NCBI RefSeq assembly: GCF_051209875.1
Contig: NZ_JBNTQY010000001.1
Coordinates: 1,178,001-1,242,000, forward strand
Source: Emticicia sp051209875
GTDB lineage: Bacteria; Bacteroidota; Bacteroidia; Cytophagales; Spirosomataceae
DNA: 64,000 nt
Direction of reading: 5' to 3'
In this document: piece by piece, positions 1 to 8,576 of the stretch
Position numbering within the stretch: the first letter of the stretch is position 1
Layout: the number at the start of each line of letters is the position of its first letter
The notes under the pieces: model-generated
Told to the model about the DNA's origin: nothing
What the model saw: the letters and a program-made list of their open reading frames with translations, nothing else
Databases searched by the model: none
Position numbers and translations under genes: made by a program

Positions 1-185
1 CCTTCGGGACTTGAACCAGCGATAAAAGACCCGAAAATCATGGTGAGAATGGCTGCCCAATGTTTAGCAAAAACATAAGAACTGTCTGTAGAAACAATAT
101 AAAACCCCCAACAACTTAATACAATGATTAAGAAAGTAATGTATAAATATGGGATTCTGTTTTTTGGAGTTTTATAGTCAGACAT
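1..185 (-). CDS. TauE/SafE-like sulfite exporter family permease, N-terminal part
   Basis: The reverse strand from 185 to the window edge encodes about 61 residues starting MSDYKTPKNR. A hydrophobic helix follows (IPYLYITFLIIVLSCWGFYI) and then a second one ending in the motif GSFIAGSSPEG. The Gly-Ser-Pro-rich motif after the second helix resembles the first conserved loop of TauE/SafE-type anion permeases (PF01925), which export sulfite or organosulfonates across the inner membrane. The C-terminal part lies outside the window. A TAnnTTTG box 35 bp upstream supports this start. The family assignment rests on one short motif and the two membrane segments, so another polytopic membrane protein is possible. 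Confidence 0.6.
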   Translation of the reverse strand, partial: MSDYKTPKNRIPYLYITFLIIVLSCWGFYIVSTDSSYVFAKHWAAILTMIFGSFIAGSSPE

Positions 186-219
186 AAAAAAAAATGTTAC
201 TTTTGTGAAGATGTTCCTA

Positions 220-227
220 CAAAGTTA
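220..227 (-). promoter_or_regulatory. Bacteroidota-type -7 box
   Basis: On the reverse strand this reads TAACTTTG, matching the TAnnTTTG -7 consensus of Bacteroidota primary sigma factors. It lies about 35 bp upstream of the permease start at 185. The -33 element is not clear. Confidence 0.45.
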
Positions 228-324
228 GTTTCAAAAATTGGCTTTTTAAAATGATTATAAATTGTAAATAAAAGATTGAAGACCAAAAAACACTTTTTTT
301 ATTTATAAAATTCTAATTCTACCG

Positions 325-729
325 ATGAAAAATGTTGAAGAGGTTTTGCAAAAATTACTTGCTGAACAAGATTTTTTGAAAGAAATGCAGGGACGTATTG
401 TTGAAAATTATGACATCATGATTAGAAATCAGCAACAAAATGCTGATAATCATCAAGTTGTGATTCATAATCAAACTACGATTATTCGTAACCAAGAAAT
501 CATTGTTAATAATCAAATCAATATTGTTCGTAATCAGAAGCAAATTGTAGAAAATCAAGTACAATTGGATGTGATTATACAAACGCAAACATACTTATTG
601 AATTTGATAAAGAAAATTGCTGGAGAAGGCGAATCTTTTGAAGAGACTGATAAATTTGTAAAGAACTTGATTGAAGCAAGACAAATGAATATGCCACCAA
701 AACCATGGAATGACCCAACTTCATTATAA
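325..729 (+). CDS. Small protein with Asn-Gln heptad coiled coil
   Basis: This 134-residue soluble protein has no signal peptide. Its centre (about residues 35-85) is a run of exact heptads in which Asn-Gln recurs every seven residues (NQTTIIR, NQEIIVN, NQINIVR, NQKQIVE). Isoleucine or valine fills the other core positions. This is seen directly and predicts a parallel coiled coil with buried Asn layers, as in some trimeric fibres. The C-terminus (LIKKIAGEGESFEE onward) is non-repetitive. A shorter, frameshifted relative lies at 16639. No function is recognised. It stands alone, convergent with the XRE regulator gene. Confidence 0.75.
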   Translation: MKNVEEVLQKLLAEQDFLKEMQGRIVENYDIMIRNQQQNADNHQVVIHNQTTIIRNQEIIVNNQINIVRNQKQIVENQVQLDVIIQTQTYLLNLIKKIAGEGESFEETDKFVKNLIEARQMNMPPKPWNDPTSL

Positions 730-746
730 CCTTAATCTTTTTAAAA

Positions 747-1202
747 TTAACTATTTAATTTTTCTTCTAATAACCTCACTTGAATTTGTAAAGATTTGAT
801 TTCAGAATCTTTGCTTTCAACGATTTGTTTTACTAACTGCAACTGTATTTGCAAACCTTCTATTTGCTGCCCTAATAGTCTATTATGGAACTCTAGTTGC
901 TTTCTTATATTGCTAAAATCGTCAGAGTTTTCTTTTTGGTGTTTATTTAAACCTTTTGAAGCAATAAGTTCTTCGATTTGGCTATTTGATAATTCCGAAA
1001 AGTCGGAATTTTTTAAGTCATCAATATTTATACCAAAATAATTGCTAATAATTTCACACACATCTAAAGGTGGAAAGGTTTTACCAATTTCATAATCGGA
1101 TATAGCACTTTTACTTATTTTTAGTGCATCTCCTAAGGTTTCTAAGGTTAATTTCTGCTTCTTTCGTAGGAATCTGAGGTTAGAGCCAAATCTATTTTCC
1201 AT
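747..1202 (-). CDS. XRE-family helix-turn-helix regulator with C-terminal coiled coil
   Basis: This 151-residue protein has an N-terminal Cro/C1-type HTH (about residues 6-62; TLETLGDALKISKSAISDYE is the recognition region), followed by a linker. A long Gln/Leu-rich coiled coil (about 98-150) probably drives oligomerisation. There is no S24 peptidase or ligand-binding domain. A 16-bp palindrome TTCCA-N6-TGGAA lies 25-40 bp upstream of the start, the usual place for autorepression. The same palindrome occurs before the 9652 and 19070 genes, so these are candidate targets (inference). The class is clear; the regulon is a hypothesis. Confidence 0.9.
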   Translation of the reverse strand: MENRFGSNLRFLRKKQKLTLETLGDALKISKSAISDYEIGKTFPPLDVCEIISNYFGINIDDLKNSDFSELSNSQIEELIASKGLNKHQKENSDDFSNIRKQLEFHNRLLGQQIEGLQIQLQLVKQIVESKDSEIKSLQIQVRLLEEKLNS

Positions 1203-1225
1203 TATTCAGGAATTTTATTATTTTA

Positions 1226-1243
1226 TTTCCACAAATTTGGAAT
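1226..1243. promoter_or_regulatory. Palindromic operator candidate TTCCA-N6-TGGAA (site 1)
   Basis: The sequence reads TTTCCACAAATTTGGAAT. Its core TTCCACAAATTTGGAA differs at one base from site 3 at 9559. It lies between the divergent XRE regulator gene and the DUF3179 gene, 24 bp from the regulator start. Two half-sites spaced by six bases fit an XRE dimer. Confidence 0.55.
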
Positions 1244-1357
1244 TTATTTCAATTGTTTGTTACTTTGTTTTGCAATTTAGGAAATTCGCTAAAGATTAAA
1301 AAATCTTATTTGTTTAGAGCTATTGATTGAGTTTCAAAAATACGGTATTTCGGCTTT

Positions 1358-2506
1358 ATGAAAAAATTTTTCTACGTAGGTGTAATAGGTTTAATTCTTT
1401 TTGAATTTTTGAATGTTTATTTCATTATGCCTATGCCTGGTAGTCAACGGGTACGTAGTATTGATTTGGCGTATTTTCTTTATACATGGCGTTGGGCTTT
1501 CCGTGGATTGTTTGGCTTATTACTAATCATTGGTTTTTTAAAAGCTTTTCAAGCATCAAAATGGTTTACTTTGGCTGGATTAGCTTTAGTGATTGCAGCG
1601 ATTTATGCTTTTAATTTTGAAATGGCGGCAGATAGCATGTTTTATCAACCAAAAGATTTGCAGATGAAAAATGCACAATCGAATAAAGTTGAGAAAGATA
1701 GAATAGTTATCGGAATCGAATTGAATGGTGAAGCAAAAGCTTATCCAATATCCTTAATTGCTTATCATCATCAAGTGCTTGATACGCTTGCAGGAAAGCC
1801 AATTATGGTAACTTACTGCTCGGTGTGCCGTACAGGTAGAATCTTTGAACCGCTTGTCAATGGCAAACCAGAAACGTTTCGCTTGGTAGGCATGGACCAT
1901 TTCAATGCAATGTTTGAAGATGCAACGACCAAGAGTTGGTGGAGACAAGCCAATGGTGAAGCCATCACTGGGAAATTGAAAGGACAAACTTTACCTGAAT
2001 TGCTTTCAGAGCAAACTTCGGTCGAAAAATGGTTGGCATTGCACCCCAATAGCCTAATCATGCAACCCGATTTGAATTTTAAAACAAAATACGATAGCAC
2101 AGCAAAGTATGAAAAAGGTAAAAGTAAAAGTGATTTGACTCGAACCGATTCACTTTCATGGAAAGATAAATCTTGGGTTGTGGGTATCGAAATAGGAAAA
2201 GAAAGCAAGGCGTTTGATTGGCTGCGTTTGAAAAGAGAAAGAGTGATTCATGAACAAGTAGGAAATCAGCCTGTTTTAGTAGTTTTGGCTGGTGATGATA
2301 AAAGTTTTTTTGCGTATGAGCGTCCAAACAATGTAGCAAAATTTTCGATGAAAAATGACACCTTAAGTCTTGATAATCAAAGATTTACATTGAATGGAAA
2401 CTTAGTCAATACAAATGAAAAAGTAGGCTCGCTCAAAAGAATCAAGGCTTATCAAGAATTTTGGCATAGTTGGCAAACTTTTCATCCTGCCACAAAAAAA
2501 TATTGA
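1358..2506 (+). CDS. DUF3179 domain-containing membrane protein
   Basis: This 382-residue protein has three or four hydrophobic N-terminal segments (about residues 3-25, 38-65, 68-90). A globular DUF3179 domain (PF11376) then runs from about 105 to 375. Recognisable family features are the region around AYPISLIAYHHQVLD, the motif VTYCSVCRTGRIFEP with its CxxC-type cysteines, and MDHFNAMFED. The biochemical role of DUF3179 proteins is not established. The orientation suggests the domain lies outside the cytoplasm. The next gene starts only 3 bp after the stop, so the two are surely co-transcribed. Confidence 0.85.
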   Translation: MKKFFYVGVIGLILFEFLNVYFIMPMPGSQRVRSIDLAYFLYTWRWAFRGLFGLLLIIGFLKAFQASKWFTLAGLALVIAAIYAFNFEMAADSMFYQPKDLQMKNAQSNKVEKDRIVIGIELNGEAKAYPISLIAYHHQVLDTLAGKPIMVTYCSVCRTGRIFEPLVNGKPETFRLVGMDHFNAMFEDATTKSWWRQANGEAITGKLKGQTLPELLSEQTSVEKWLALHPNSLIMQPDLNFKTKYDSTAKYEKGKSKSDLTRTDSLSWKDKSWVVGIEIGKESKAFDWLRLKRERVIHEQVGNQPVLVVLAGDDKSFFAYERPNNVAKFSMKNDTLSLDNQRFTLNGNLVNTNEKVGSLKRIKAYQEFWHSWQTFHPATKKY

Positions 2507-2509
2507 GAA

Positions 2510-3451
2510 ATGTGGCTGAGCAATAAATTCAAAAAAGAAAAATTGGTAAAAATTGGAGCTTTTTTCGCTTTGTTTTTCTTGGCTTTTGTTTCGTTTAAAT
2601 GTTCAAAGGAAGATACCAAGCCAGAACCAATAATCGTTTCGGCCGATTTTTATAAAGATGTTTTGTTTATCGACCAAGGTTCTGTACAAGTAATAACATC
2701 AGAAGCGGCAACATTTAAAAAATTGAGTCAAAATACCAATTTTAATATTAGTGAAACAGGGCTAATTACACATACATCGGTCAATGCCATCAACGAAATT
2801 GAAGCAACTTGGGCAGATGGTACAAAAAAAAAGTTTTATGTTATGGCAAGTTCGGCTTCTGACAAAAAGCTGTATTTGATGGGATGGAAAAATATTGAGC
2901 ATTTATATAAAACAGATACCACTCGTGCCATTGTCATTCGCCATGCCGAGGCAATTGTTGGAGTTGATGGCGAGCAATTACCCGCTTCAACTAATTGGTG
3001 GACTTCATGCGATAGCAAGCTGGCTCGTCAACTAAGTGAATTAGGAAAAAAGCAAGCTACCGAGTACGGAAAGATATTTAAAGGCATAAAAATGCCCATA
3101 AAAAAGATATTTTCGAGTGAATTTTGTCGCTCAAGACAAACAGCAGAATTGATGAACTTGGGACTTGAAATAAAAATAGATAACCGAATCAACGGACATT
3201 TTTATAATGTTTCAGGCGTCACTTCTTATGTAGGCATGATAAATATTTTGGAGGAACAAGCCACAAACAAAAACTTGATTTTATTATCAGCTCATTATGA
3301 TATAAGTGAAGGAATATCCAAAATGGGGACACTTGATATGGCTGATACGTTTTTGATGAAAGTAGGAACAGATAAGAAAACGACTTTTCAGGGAATTGTC
3401 TCCTATCCAATGTGGCAAGTTTGGTATGCTATTGAGTCAACACAAAAGTAA
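2510..3451 (+). CDS. Histidine phosphatase (phosphoglycerate mutase-like) lipoprotein
   Basis: The 313-residue protein begins with a basic, hydrophobic leader and a lipobox-like FVSFKCSK, so it is probably a lipoprotein. Residues about 135-300 form a histidine-phosphatase domain. AIVIRHAE carries the phospho-accepting His145 after Arg144. SSEFCRSRQTAE supplies a second active-site Arg, and SAHYD (His262) matches the late catalytic His. These match the SixA/phosphoglycerate mutase superfamily. Residues 40-120 form an unassigned N-terminal domain. It lies 3 bp after the DUF3179 gene and is followed by two terminator hairpins. The substrate is unknown. Confidence 0.85.
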   Translation: MWLSNKFKKEKLVKIGAFFALFFLAFVSFKCSKEDTKPEPIIVSADFYKDVLFIDQGSVQVITSEAATFKKLSQNTNFNISETGLITHTSVNAINEIEATWADGTKKKFYVMASSASDKKLYLMGWKNIEHLYKTDTTRAIVIRHAEAIVGVDGEQLPASTNWWTSCDSKLARQLSELGKKQATEYGKIFKGIKMPIKKIFSSEFCRSRQTAELMNLGLEIKIDNRINGHFYNVSGVTSYVGMINILEEQATNKNLILLSAHYDISEGISKMGTLDMADTFLMKVGTDKKTTFQGIVSYPMWQVWYAIESTQK

Positions 3452-3497
3452 ACATTAAAACACTGAAGTAAATTTTATTATAGGTTAGTTGTTCAGA

Positions 3498-3524
3498 CTC
3501 TGCACTGCACATTGTTGTGCAGAG
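3498..3524 (+). terminator. Hairpin terminator 1
   Basis: CTCTGCAC (3498-3505) pairs with GTGCAGAG (3517-3524), followed by TTTT. It lies 46 bp after the histidine-phosphatase stop. Confidence 0.7.
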
Positions 3525-3606
3525 TTTTAAGTACCATTCCGCAAACCAATTCCATACAAAAAAGATATTGAAAAAGTTATTAAAGATTTGATTAAGGTTA
3601 TTCAGA

Positions 3607-3639
3607 CTCTGCACATTGGTTTTATGTGCAGAGTTTTTT
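3607..3639 (+). terminator. Hairpin terminator 2
   Basis: CTCTGCACAT (3607-3616) pairs perfectly with ATGTGCAGAG (3624-3633), followed by six T. It repeats the stem of the hairpin 109 bp upstream, making a tandem terminator. Confidence 0.8.
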
Positions 3640-5656
3640 ATTTTGAGTTTAATTTAAAATAGGCATCATATTTTTTGACGTACTCTCCATGCCTAACAAT
3701 TAAATCATCTTCAAATATACCCTCTATTTTTCCACAACCTCCCCATATAAATTTCTGATTACTGTTATCGACTTCGTCTTCGCTCATAACTTTTCCATCT
3801 ACAATATATAAGGCTTTACCACCAATAGGAACAACTACTGAAAAATGAACATCTTCGCCATGTAATCGCATGACACTGATTCTCTCGTACTCTTTTCCAT
3901 CGGCATCTTTTATAATTTCTCTTCGGACACGTTTTTTAGAAGCCTGTATTTGTTTTTTTACATTTTCAATAACTCTTTTACTACTTTCTTCATCATTTAG
4001 AAATAGGTCGATACCTTTTTTAGTTTCAATTTCAATACAGCCATCTTTAGCTTTTTCTCCATAGAGTAGAATTGTATTTTTATCATCTGGAGAAGAAATG
4101 TATTGCGTAGCGATTGCGTCAGGATTAAGACGATATAAAATACTTGAGGGATATTCGGTTCGGTTAATAATTACCAATGGATTTTCGCCCAATTTATACG
4201 CCTCAAATGTGGTGCGTACTGTCTCTTGATTTTTCGCAATTTGTGAAAATGCAGTGGGTAGTTTTGGTAATTTCGAGTTATATGCAAAAGTCATATTATT
4301 TTTATTTGCTACAAAAATTGGCAAATTCTTGACTTTATTGAGCATGGGATATGGCTTTTCTTCTAACTTAATCAAATTTGGGTAAAGATAGTAGCTTCCA
4401 GGACCACCAATATTTGCCGACGTTTGAACACGAATACTCACTTTAGCTTTTTCATATTTTTGGTCTAAATAAACATACTTGCCTTTGATGACAAAATCTT
4501 TGTCTTTCATTAATACCTGACCATCAGCAATGATGGTGAGACTATCAATTTGTTCAAAATTGAGCATAAAGTCTATCGGACGACAAAACTTGTCTATACT
4601 ATTTTCAATTGTTTTTTTCTTTATTAATGTATCTGCAATTACTTTCGGTACGTCAACTATTTCTGTCGAAATGCTTCCTTTATTTAATTCTTTTTTTTCA
4701 CCCTCTTTCTCTTGATAAATTACCCTCACTTTTTCCTGTGCAAAAGCAGCGATTCCAATGCCAATAATAGGAATTGCGAGAAAATACAGTAGCTTTTTTA
4801 GATTTTTTGTGGGTGTTTTAAATAAAAACTGAATTCTATCTGATAGCGGTTTTGTACTAAACTGATTGATAATCAAGGAGTTAGGTGCTACGCCCAATTT
4901 TAAAAGCAAGTGAGCATATTCTTGGCTATTGTATGCTGCTGACATGAGGGAATCAACTTCGTATTCGTGGATTTGCTTGAGAGATTTTTGATAGAAATAA
5001 ATAATCGGATTGAACCAAAAAATAGCTTTCAGTAAACTAACTAATAGCAAATCAATTGTGTGAAGTTTCTTGGCATGAAAACTTTCGTGAGCAATAATTA
5101 AAGTTTGTTCATGCGAATTTAGGTTGTCGGGATTCAAAAAAATATAATTGAAAAATGAAGCATTGCTTTGCGGACTTGGGCTTTGCTCAGTTACCAAACT
5201 TCGGCTTCGCTCAGTTACCATGATAATTGTATTTCCATTTTGTTCAAATCGTTCACTGTGCGAAGCCGAAGTGAGTGATTTGAGAATGATTATCATATTT
5301 CTCAGAAAGATAAAAAGCATCATTATCATTCCTGACAAATAAATAATTGTCAAAATTTGCATCCAATCTATTTTAATTGGTTGAGGCTCAATGCTTTGCG
5401 GTGTAATAGTAAGTGTCTGATTATCAGTTGATTGTATAGGTTTTTCTTCCGAGTAAGTTACTTCTGATGCAGGAATTGGCTCAACAATCACCACTTCTTG
5501 ACGCTCATAATTGAGCATCGGAATCATCAGACTCAATGCCAACGACGTCAGCAAATAAAACCTATTGAGTGCATGAAAAGTCAGCTTGCGAAAACCGAAA
5601 AAGTATAGTCCATAAAAGACTGTCATGCAGATGGATGATTTGAAAAGATAGTCCAT
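3638..5656 (-). CDS. M56-family metallopeptidase (BlaR1-like membrane sensor)
   Basis: This 672-residue membrane protein has N-terminal helices (about 1-50 and 105-125). A zinc-metallopeptidase motif HESFH (His190, Glu191, His194) is followed by a helix pair and the downstream Glu region HEYEVDSL. Another membrane segment lies near residue 290. The long C-terminal extracytoplasmic part is lysine-rich and unassigned. M56 proteins such as BlaR1/MecR1 sense an envelope signal and inactivate a BlaI repressor. The BlaI-like gene ends 12 bp upstream, the classic arrangement. An in-frame insertion (about residues 140-165, with VTERSRSLVTEQSPSP) contains short direct and inverted DNA repeats and looks non-native. 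Confidence 0.9.
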   Translation of the reverse strand: MDYLFKSSICMTVFYGLYFFGFRKLTFHALNRFYLLTSLALSLMIPMLNYERQEVVIVEPIPASEVTYSEEKPIQSTDNQTLTITPQSIEPQPIKIDWMQILTIIYLSGMIMMLFIFLRNMIIILKSLTSASHSERFEQNGNTIIMVTERSRSLVTEQSPSPQSNASFFNYIFLNPDNLNSHEQTLIIAHESFHAKKLHTIDLLLVSLLKAIFWFNPIIYFYQKSLKQIHEYEVDSLMSAAYNSQEYAHLLLKLGVAPNSLIINQFSTKPLSDRIQFLFKTPTKNLKKLLYFLAIPIIGIGIAAFAQEKVRVIYQEKEGEKKELNKGSISTEIVDVPKVIADTLIKKKTIENSIDKFCRPIDFMLNFEQIDSLTIIADGQVLMKDKDFVIKGKYVYLDQKYEKAKVSIRVQTSANIGGPGSYYLYPNLIKLEEKPYPMLNKVKNLPIFVANKNNMTFAYNSKLPKLPTAFSQIAKNQETVRTTFEAYKLGENPLVIINRTEYPSSILYRLNPDAIATQYISSPDDKNTILLYGEKAKDGCIEIETKKGIDLFLNDEESSKRVIENVKKQIQASKKRVRREIIKDADGKEYERISVMRLHGEDVHFSVVVPIGGKALYIVDGKVMSEDEVDNSNQKFIWGGCGKIEGIFEDDLIVRHGEYVKKYDAYFKLNSK
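5199..5271. repeat. Inverted repeat inside the M56 gene
   Basis: CTTCGGCTTCGC (5199-5210) and GCGAAGCCGAAG (5260-5271) are perfect 12-bp inverted arms separated by 49 bp. Just upstream the unit GCTCAGTTACCA occurs twice (5184-5220). The element sits in frame within the M56 coding region and encodes Ser/Arg/Glu-rich peptide. Confidence 0.6.
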
Positions 5657-5668
5657 GCAATAAATTTT

Positions 5669-6028
5669 TTAGCGATTGTTTATCAAACTTTTCAATTTTT
5701 CAATTTCCTCTAAAGTCAGATTTTCCTCTTTCACCATAAACGATAGCAGGCTTTCCATCGAATTGCCAAAGTAGTCGGCAAAGACCTTTTTAAAAGTTCG
5801 TTGACCATATTCTTCTTTTGAGATAATAGGGAAATATTCATACGTTTTTCCATAAGCTTTGTAGCTCAAAAAACCTTTGCTTTCGAGCAGCCTCACTACT
5901 GAAGAAATAGTATTATAAGGCGGTTTTGGTTCATCAGGCATTTTTTGAATAATATCCCTGACCAAGCATCTGCCCAAATCCCAGATGATTTGCATGATGC
6001 GTTCTTCGGTTTTTGTTAATTCTTCCAT
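5669..6028 (-). CDS. BlaI/MecI/CopY-family transcriptional repressor
   Basis: A 119-residue winged-helix protein of standard family length. ELTKTEERIMQIIWDLG at the N-terminus, PPYNTISSVVRLLESKGFLS (recognition helix region) and YKAYGKTYEYFPI are all typical of penicillinase-repressor proteins. The C-terminal half is the dimerisation helix. It lies upstream of the M56 gene on the same strand, with a 12-bp gap. The family is known to be cleaved when the partner M56 protease is activated. Which target genes it represses here cannot be seen. Confidence 0.92.
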   Translation of the reverse strand: MEELTKTEERIMQIIWDLGRCLVRDIIQKMPDEPKPPYNTISSVVRLLESKGFLSYKAYGKTYEYFPIISKEEYGQRTFKKVFADYFGNSMESLLSFMVKEENLTLEEIEKLKSLINNR

Positions 6029-6150
6029 GATGAAACAAATGTGAAACTAAAATTTCAGTTTTACAACTGTTTTTTCAGTTATTTTATTTAAAAAGCAGTT
6101 TGAATATGTTAATGTATTGATAATTAGTGTTTTATTGTTGGTTTGATATG

Positions 6151-6178
6151 AAAAAAGCCTTCAACTGAAGGCTTTTTT
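6151..6178 (-). terminator. Intrinsic terminator
   Basis: AAAAAAGCCTTC (6151-6162) pairs with GAAGGCTTTTTT (6167-6178) around an AACT loop. It lies directly after the DUF5694-like gene on the reverse strand and has T-runs in both directions. Confidence 0.85.
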
Positions 6179-6198
6179 GTGCATATCTTAGAAAGGAA

Positions 6199-7284
6199 TT
6201 ACTTCAAACGGGCATCATTTATATTGGTCACTTTTACACCTTTTTCATTAAAAATTTTACTCATGATGGCTGCATGATTTGCCCCAACCACAATTACTAC
6301 TTTCTTGAAACCATTGGCTTTTGCACGATTGATGGTATTGTCACACATATCGTTGTTACGATGCCACCAATAATGCGTCATCCAACCATACAAATCGGCA
6401 GGAAAGAAATCCAATTGGCGATATTCGTCAGCAAAAAAGTTTATTCTAAAAAGCCATTCGCTCATAGCTGCACCGTTGAGTGCTTCGGTCGCATGGTTTT
6501 CTCCAAAAGTTTTTGTAGCGTCATTTATCAAATAACTCATTCTATTTTTAGTAATTTGCTTTAATTCTTTTACTTTTTTGCCTATTTCACTCAAAGAATC
6601 CGTCTTATATTTATTAAATCTTTCAAAAAATACGGAGTCTGCATTTCCCCAAGCGATACTCCATTTGTCGTCCCAGCGTTGTGAATCCATGCTATAAACT
6701 TTCTTCATTCCTAATTCATTCATCATTGGAAAAGAAATGTAGTCGTGTTCATCATCAATATAATTAGGAATCGCTTTATGAACTGAATCTATTTCGGCTG
6801 AAAAAAAACTTTTTCGAGCATAATTAAAAATAGTCGTGTCTTTTGGATTTTTCTGTAAATGTTTTGCTACGTGCCACATTTGGAAATACCCATTTCCTGC
6901 ATCAAAATTCAAGTAATGTGCCACTGCCAAATCAATACGGTTTTTCATATCGGTCGGATTTTTGGCAATCATTGCTTCATAACGAGCAATGATGGCAGGC
7001 AGCTCATTTTCGGGAATCATTTTTCGACTTTTCAAACGTTCGTAACGTTTCATTACGCCTTGTTTGTTCCAATAGTTTTTTAGAGCTTTTTCGTCTTCGG
7101 GCGACAGCCATTCTCCAAAAATAGCATTAGGTTTGAAAGTTCTGATTTTAGCGTGAATACCTGTCAAATCTTGTTTGGTTTTTGGGTCATAATTGTGTGA
7201 TGCACCAATCATCAACACTTCTAAATCTTGCGAGAAACCTGAGTGTGCGATAGTAATGAGAAGGAATAATAATAGCTTTTTCAT
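6199..7284 (-). CDS. DUF5694-like secreted protein (TraB-like fold candidate)
   Basis: I start at the ATG at 7284 rather than the upstream one at 7317, because MKKLLLFLLITIAHSGFSQ then forms a clean signal peptide. The 361-residue product contains DLEVLMIGASHNYDP near the mature N-terminus, ending with VVIVVGANHAAIMSKIF. This His/Gly framing at both ends is characteristic of DUF5694 and related TraB/GumN-like proteins. A role as a hydrolase is only suggested by that resemblance. The gene is monocistronic, with a strong terminator immediately downstream. Confidence 0.7.
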   Translation of the reverse strand: MKKLLLFLLITIAHSGFSQDLEVLMIGASHNYDPKTKQDLTGIHAKIRTFKPNAIFGEWLSPEDEKALKNYWNKQGVMKRYERLKSRKMIPENELPAIIARYEAMIAKNPTDMKNRIDLAVAHYLNFDAGNGYFQMWHVAKHLQKNPKDTTIFNYARKSFFSAEIDSVHKAIPNYIDDEHDYISFPMMNELGMKKVYSMDSQRWDDKWSIAWGNADSVFFERFNKYKTDSLSEIGKKVKELKQITKNRMSYLINDATKTFGENHATEALNGAAMSEWLFRINFFADEYRQLDFFPADLYGWMTHYWWHRNNDMCDNTINRAKANGFKKVVIVVGANHAAIMSKIFNEKGVKVTNINDARLK

Positions 7285-7514
7285 AATTGTAAGAATTGTT
7301 TTTGTTTGATGAAGCAAATGTATGCCAATAGAAAAGAAGCATTATAGAAGAATCGTCAAAGAAGAAAATCGACTCGACAAACAGGAAAAATTGCCGATAA
7401 ATGGCGTACTAAGTGTTTTATTCTAAGTAAAGGCATTTGTCGATTGAAATGCCTATTCGACGTTTAGAAATGGGTATTGGTCAGGAAATATTTTATTGTT
7501 AAGTTCCAAAATGC

Positions 7515-7522
7515 TACTTTCG
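7515..7522 (+). promoter_or_regulatory. Possible -7 box of the LytS/LytTR operon
   Basis: TACTTTCG differs by one base from TAnnTTTG and lies 22 bp before the ATG at 7544. It supports that start over the upstream ones at 7496 and 7511. Confidence 0.35.
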
Positions 7523-7543
7523 TTGCAAATTCTCCTTAAAACA

Positions 7544-8572
7544 ATGGACAAACGCAAACGCTTTCTATTTCATATTTCCTATTGGTTGCTCATTACTTTT
7601 TACGGCGATATTTTAAGATTTATCGGTGAGAAAAATTTTGTACTCAATGTAGCAAAGTTTTCAGACCCTATATGGATAAGTTCCTTGTTTTTTAAGATTA
7701 TGATTTCATACATGATTCTCTATGTATTCAATCGTTTCTTACCAAAAAAGCAATATATTTTCTTAGTTTTAGGCTTTTTTGGAGTATCAGCTATTTTTGT
7801 TGCATTGCGATATTTGGTCGAAGAAGTATTGTATGTTTATTTATTTAATATGCATAATTATTCCGACGCCTCACGTGTTTTCCCCTATTATTATACCGAC
7901 TGTTTTTATTTTTTTGTAGGATACTCATTCAATGCTTTTTTCTTGAAAATGATTGAGGATTTTTTCACGAATGAAAAGGAAAAAAATGAATTATTGACCG
8001 AAAAATTGAATGCTGAACAAGCTTTCTTGAAAAACCAATTGAATCCACATTTTTTGTTTAATACACTCAATAATATATATTCACTGACTCTCACCCAATC
8101 GCCCAAAGCACCCGAAGCGGTTTTGAAATTATCGGAGTTGATGCGTTATATGTTGTATGAGTCGAATGTTGAAAAAATAAGTATTGAAACAGAAGTGAAG
8201 TACTTAAAAAACTTTATTGAACTGCAAAAGCTTCGTTATTCGGGACAAACTTTTATTGATTTTCAAATTGCTGGCGATTTATATTCGCAGCTGATATCTC
8301 CACTTTTATTGATTTCATTTGTAGAAAATGCTTTTAAGCATGGCGAAGTAAGTATCTCTTCTAAACCATTGATTATAAGTCTTTTATTGAGCGAAAATAA
8401 TTTGAATTTTATTGTTAAAAATTATAAAAAAGACCAAAATAAAGATGAAGTTGGTGGGGTAGGCTTAGAGAATGTTAAGAAACGTTTACAGCTCATTTAT
8501 CCTAATCAACATAGTTTAGAAGTGAGAGAAGTAGATGATACGTATTTTTGTGAACTAAATTTAATCCTTTAA
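7544..8572 (+). CDS. LytS-type sensor histidine kinase
   Basis: From the ATG at 7544 the product has 342 residues. Four hydrophobic segments (about residues 8-28, 45-65, 70-95, 110-130) anchor it in the inner membrane without an obvious sensor domain. A coiled coil leads into the His_kinase domain (PF06580) with NQLNPHFLFNTLNNIYSL, where His169 is the expected phospho-site. A degenerate HATPase region follows (VENAFKHG, GGVGLENVKKRL). The partner regulator starts 4 bp after the stop. Earlier starts at 7496/7511 would add 16 or 11 residues but overlap the probable promoter box. Confidence 0.92.
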   Translation: MDKRKRFLFHISYWLLITFYGDILRFIGEKNFVLNVAKFSDPIWISSLFFKIMISYMILYVFNRFLPKKQYIFLVLGFFGVSAIFVALRYLVEEVLYVYLFNMHNYSDASRVFPYYYTDCFYFFVGYSFNAFFLKMIEDFFTNEKEKNELLTEKLNAEQAFLKNQLNPHFLFNTLNNIYSLTLTQSPKAPEAVLKLSELMRYMLYESNVEKISIETEVKYLKNFIELQKLRYSGQTFIDFQIAGDLYSQLISPLLLISFVENAFKHGEVSISSKPLIISLLLSENNLNFIVKNYKKDQNKDEVGGVGLENVKKRLQLIYPNQHSLEVREVDDTYFCELNLIL

Positions 8573-8576
8573 ACTG

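Noticed and set aside
355..588. Reverse-strand open frame within the coiled-coil gene
   Set aside because: Its Asn/Ile-rich sequence is the antisense of the heptad repeats, with no domain or start signal of its own.
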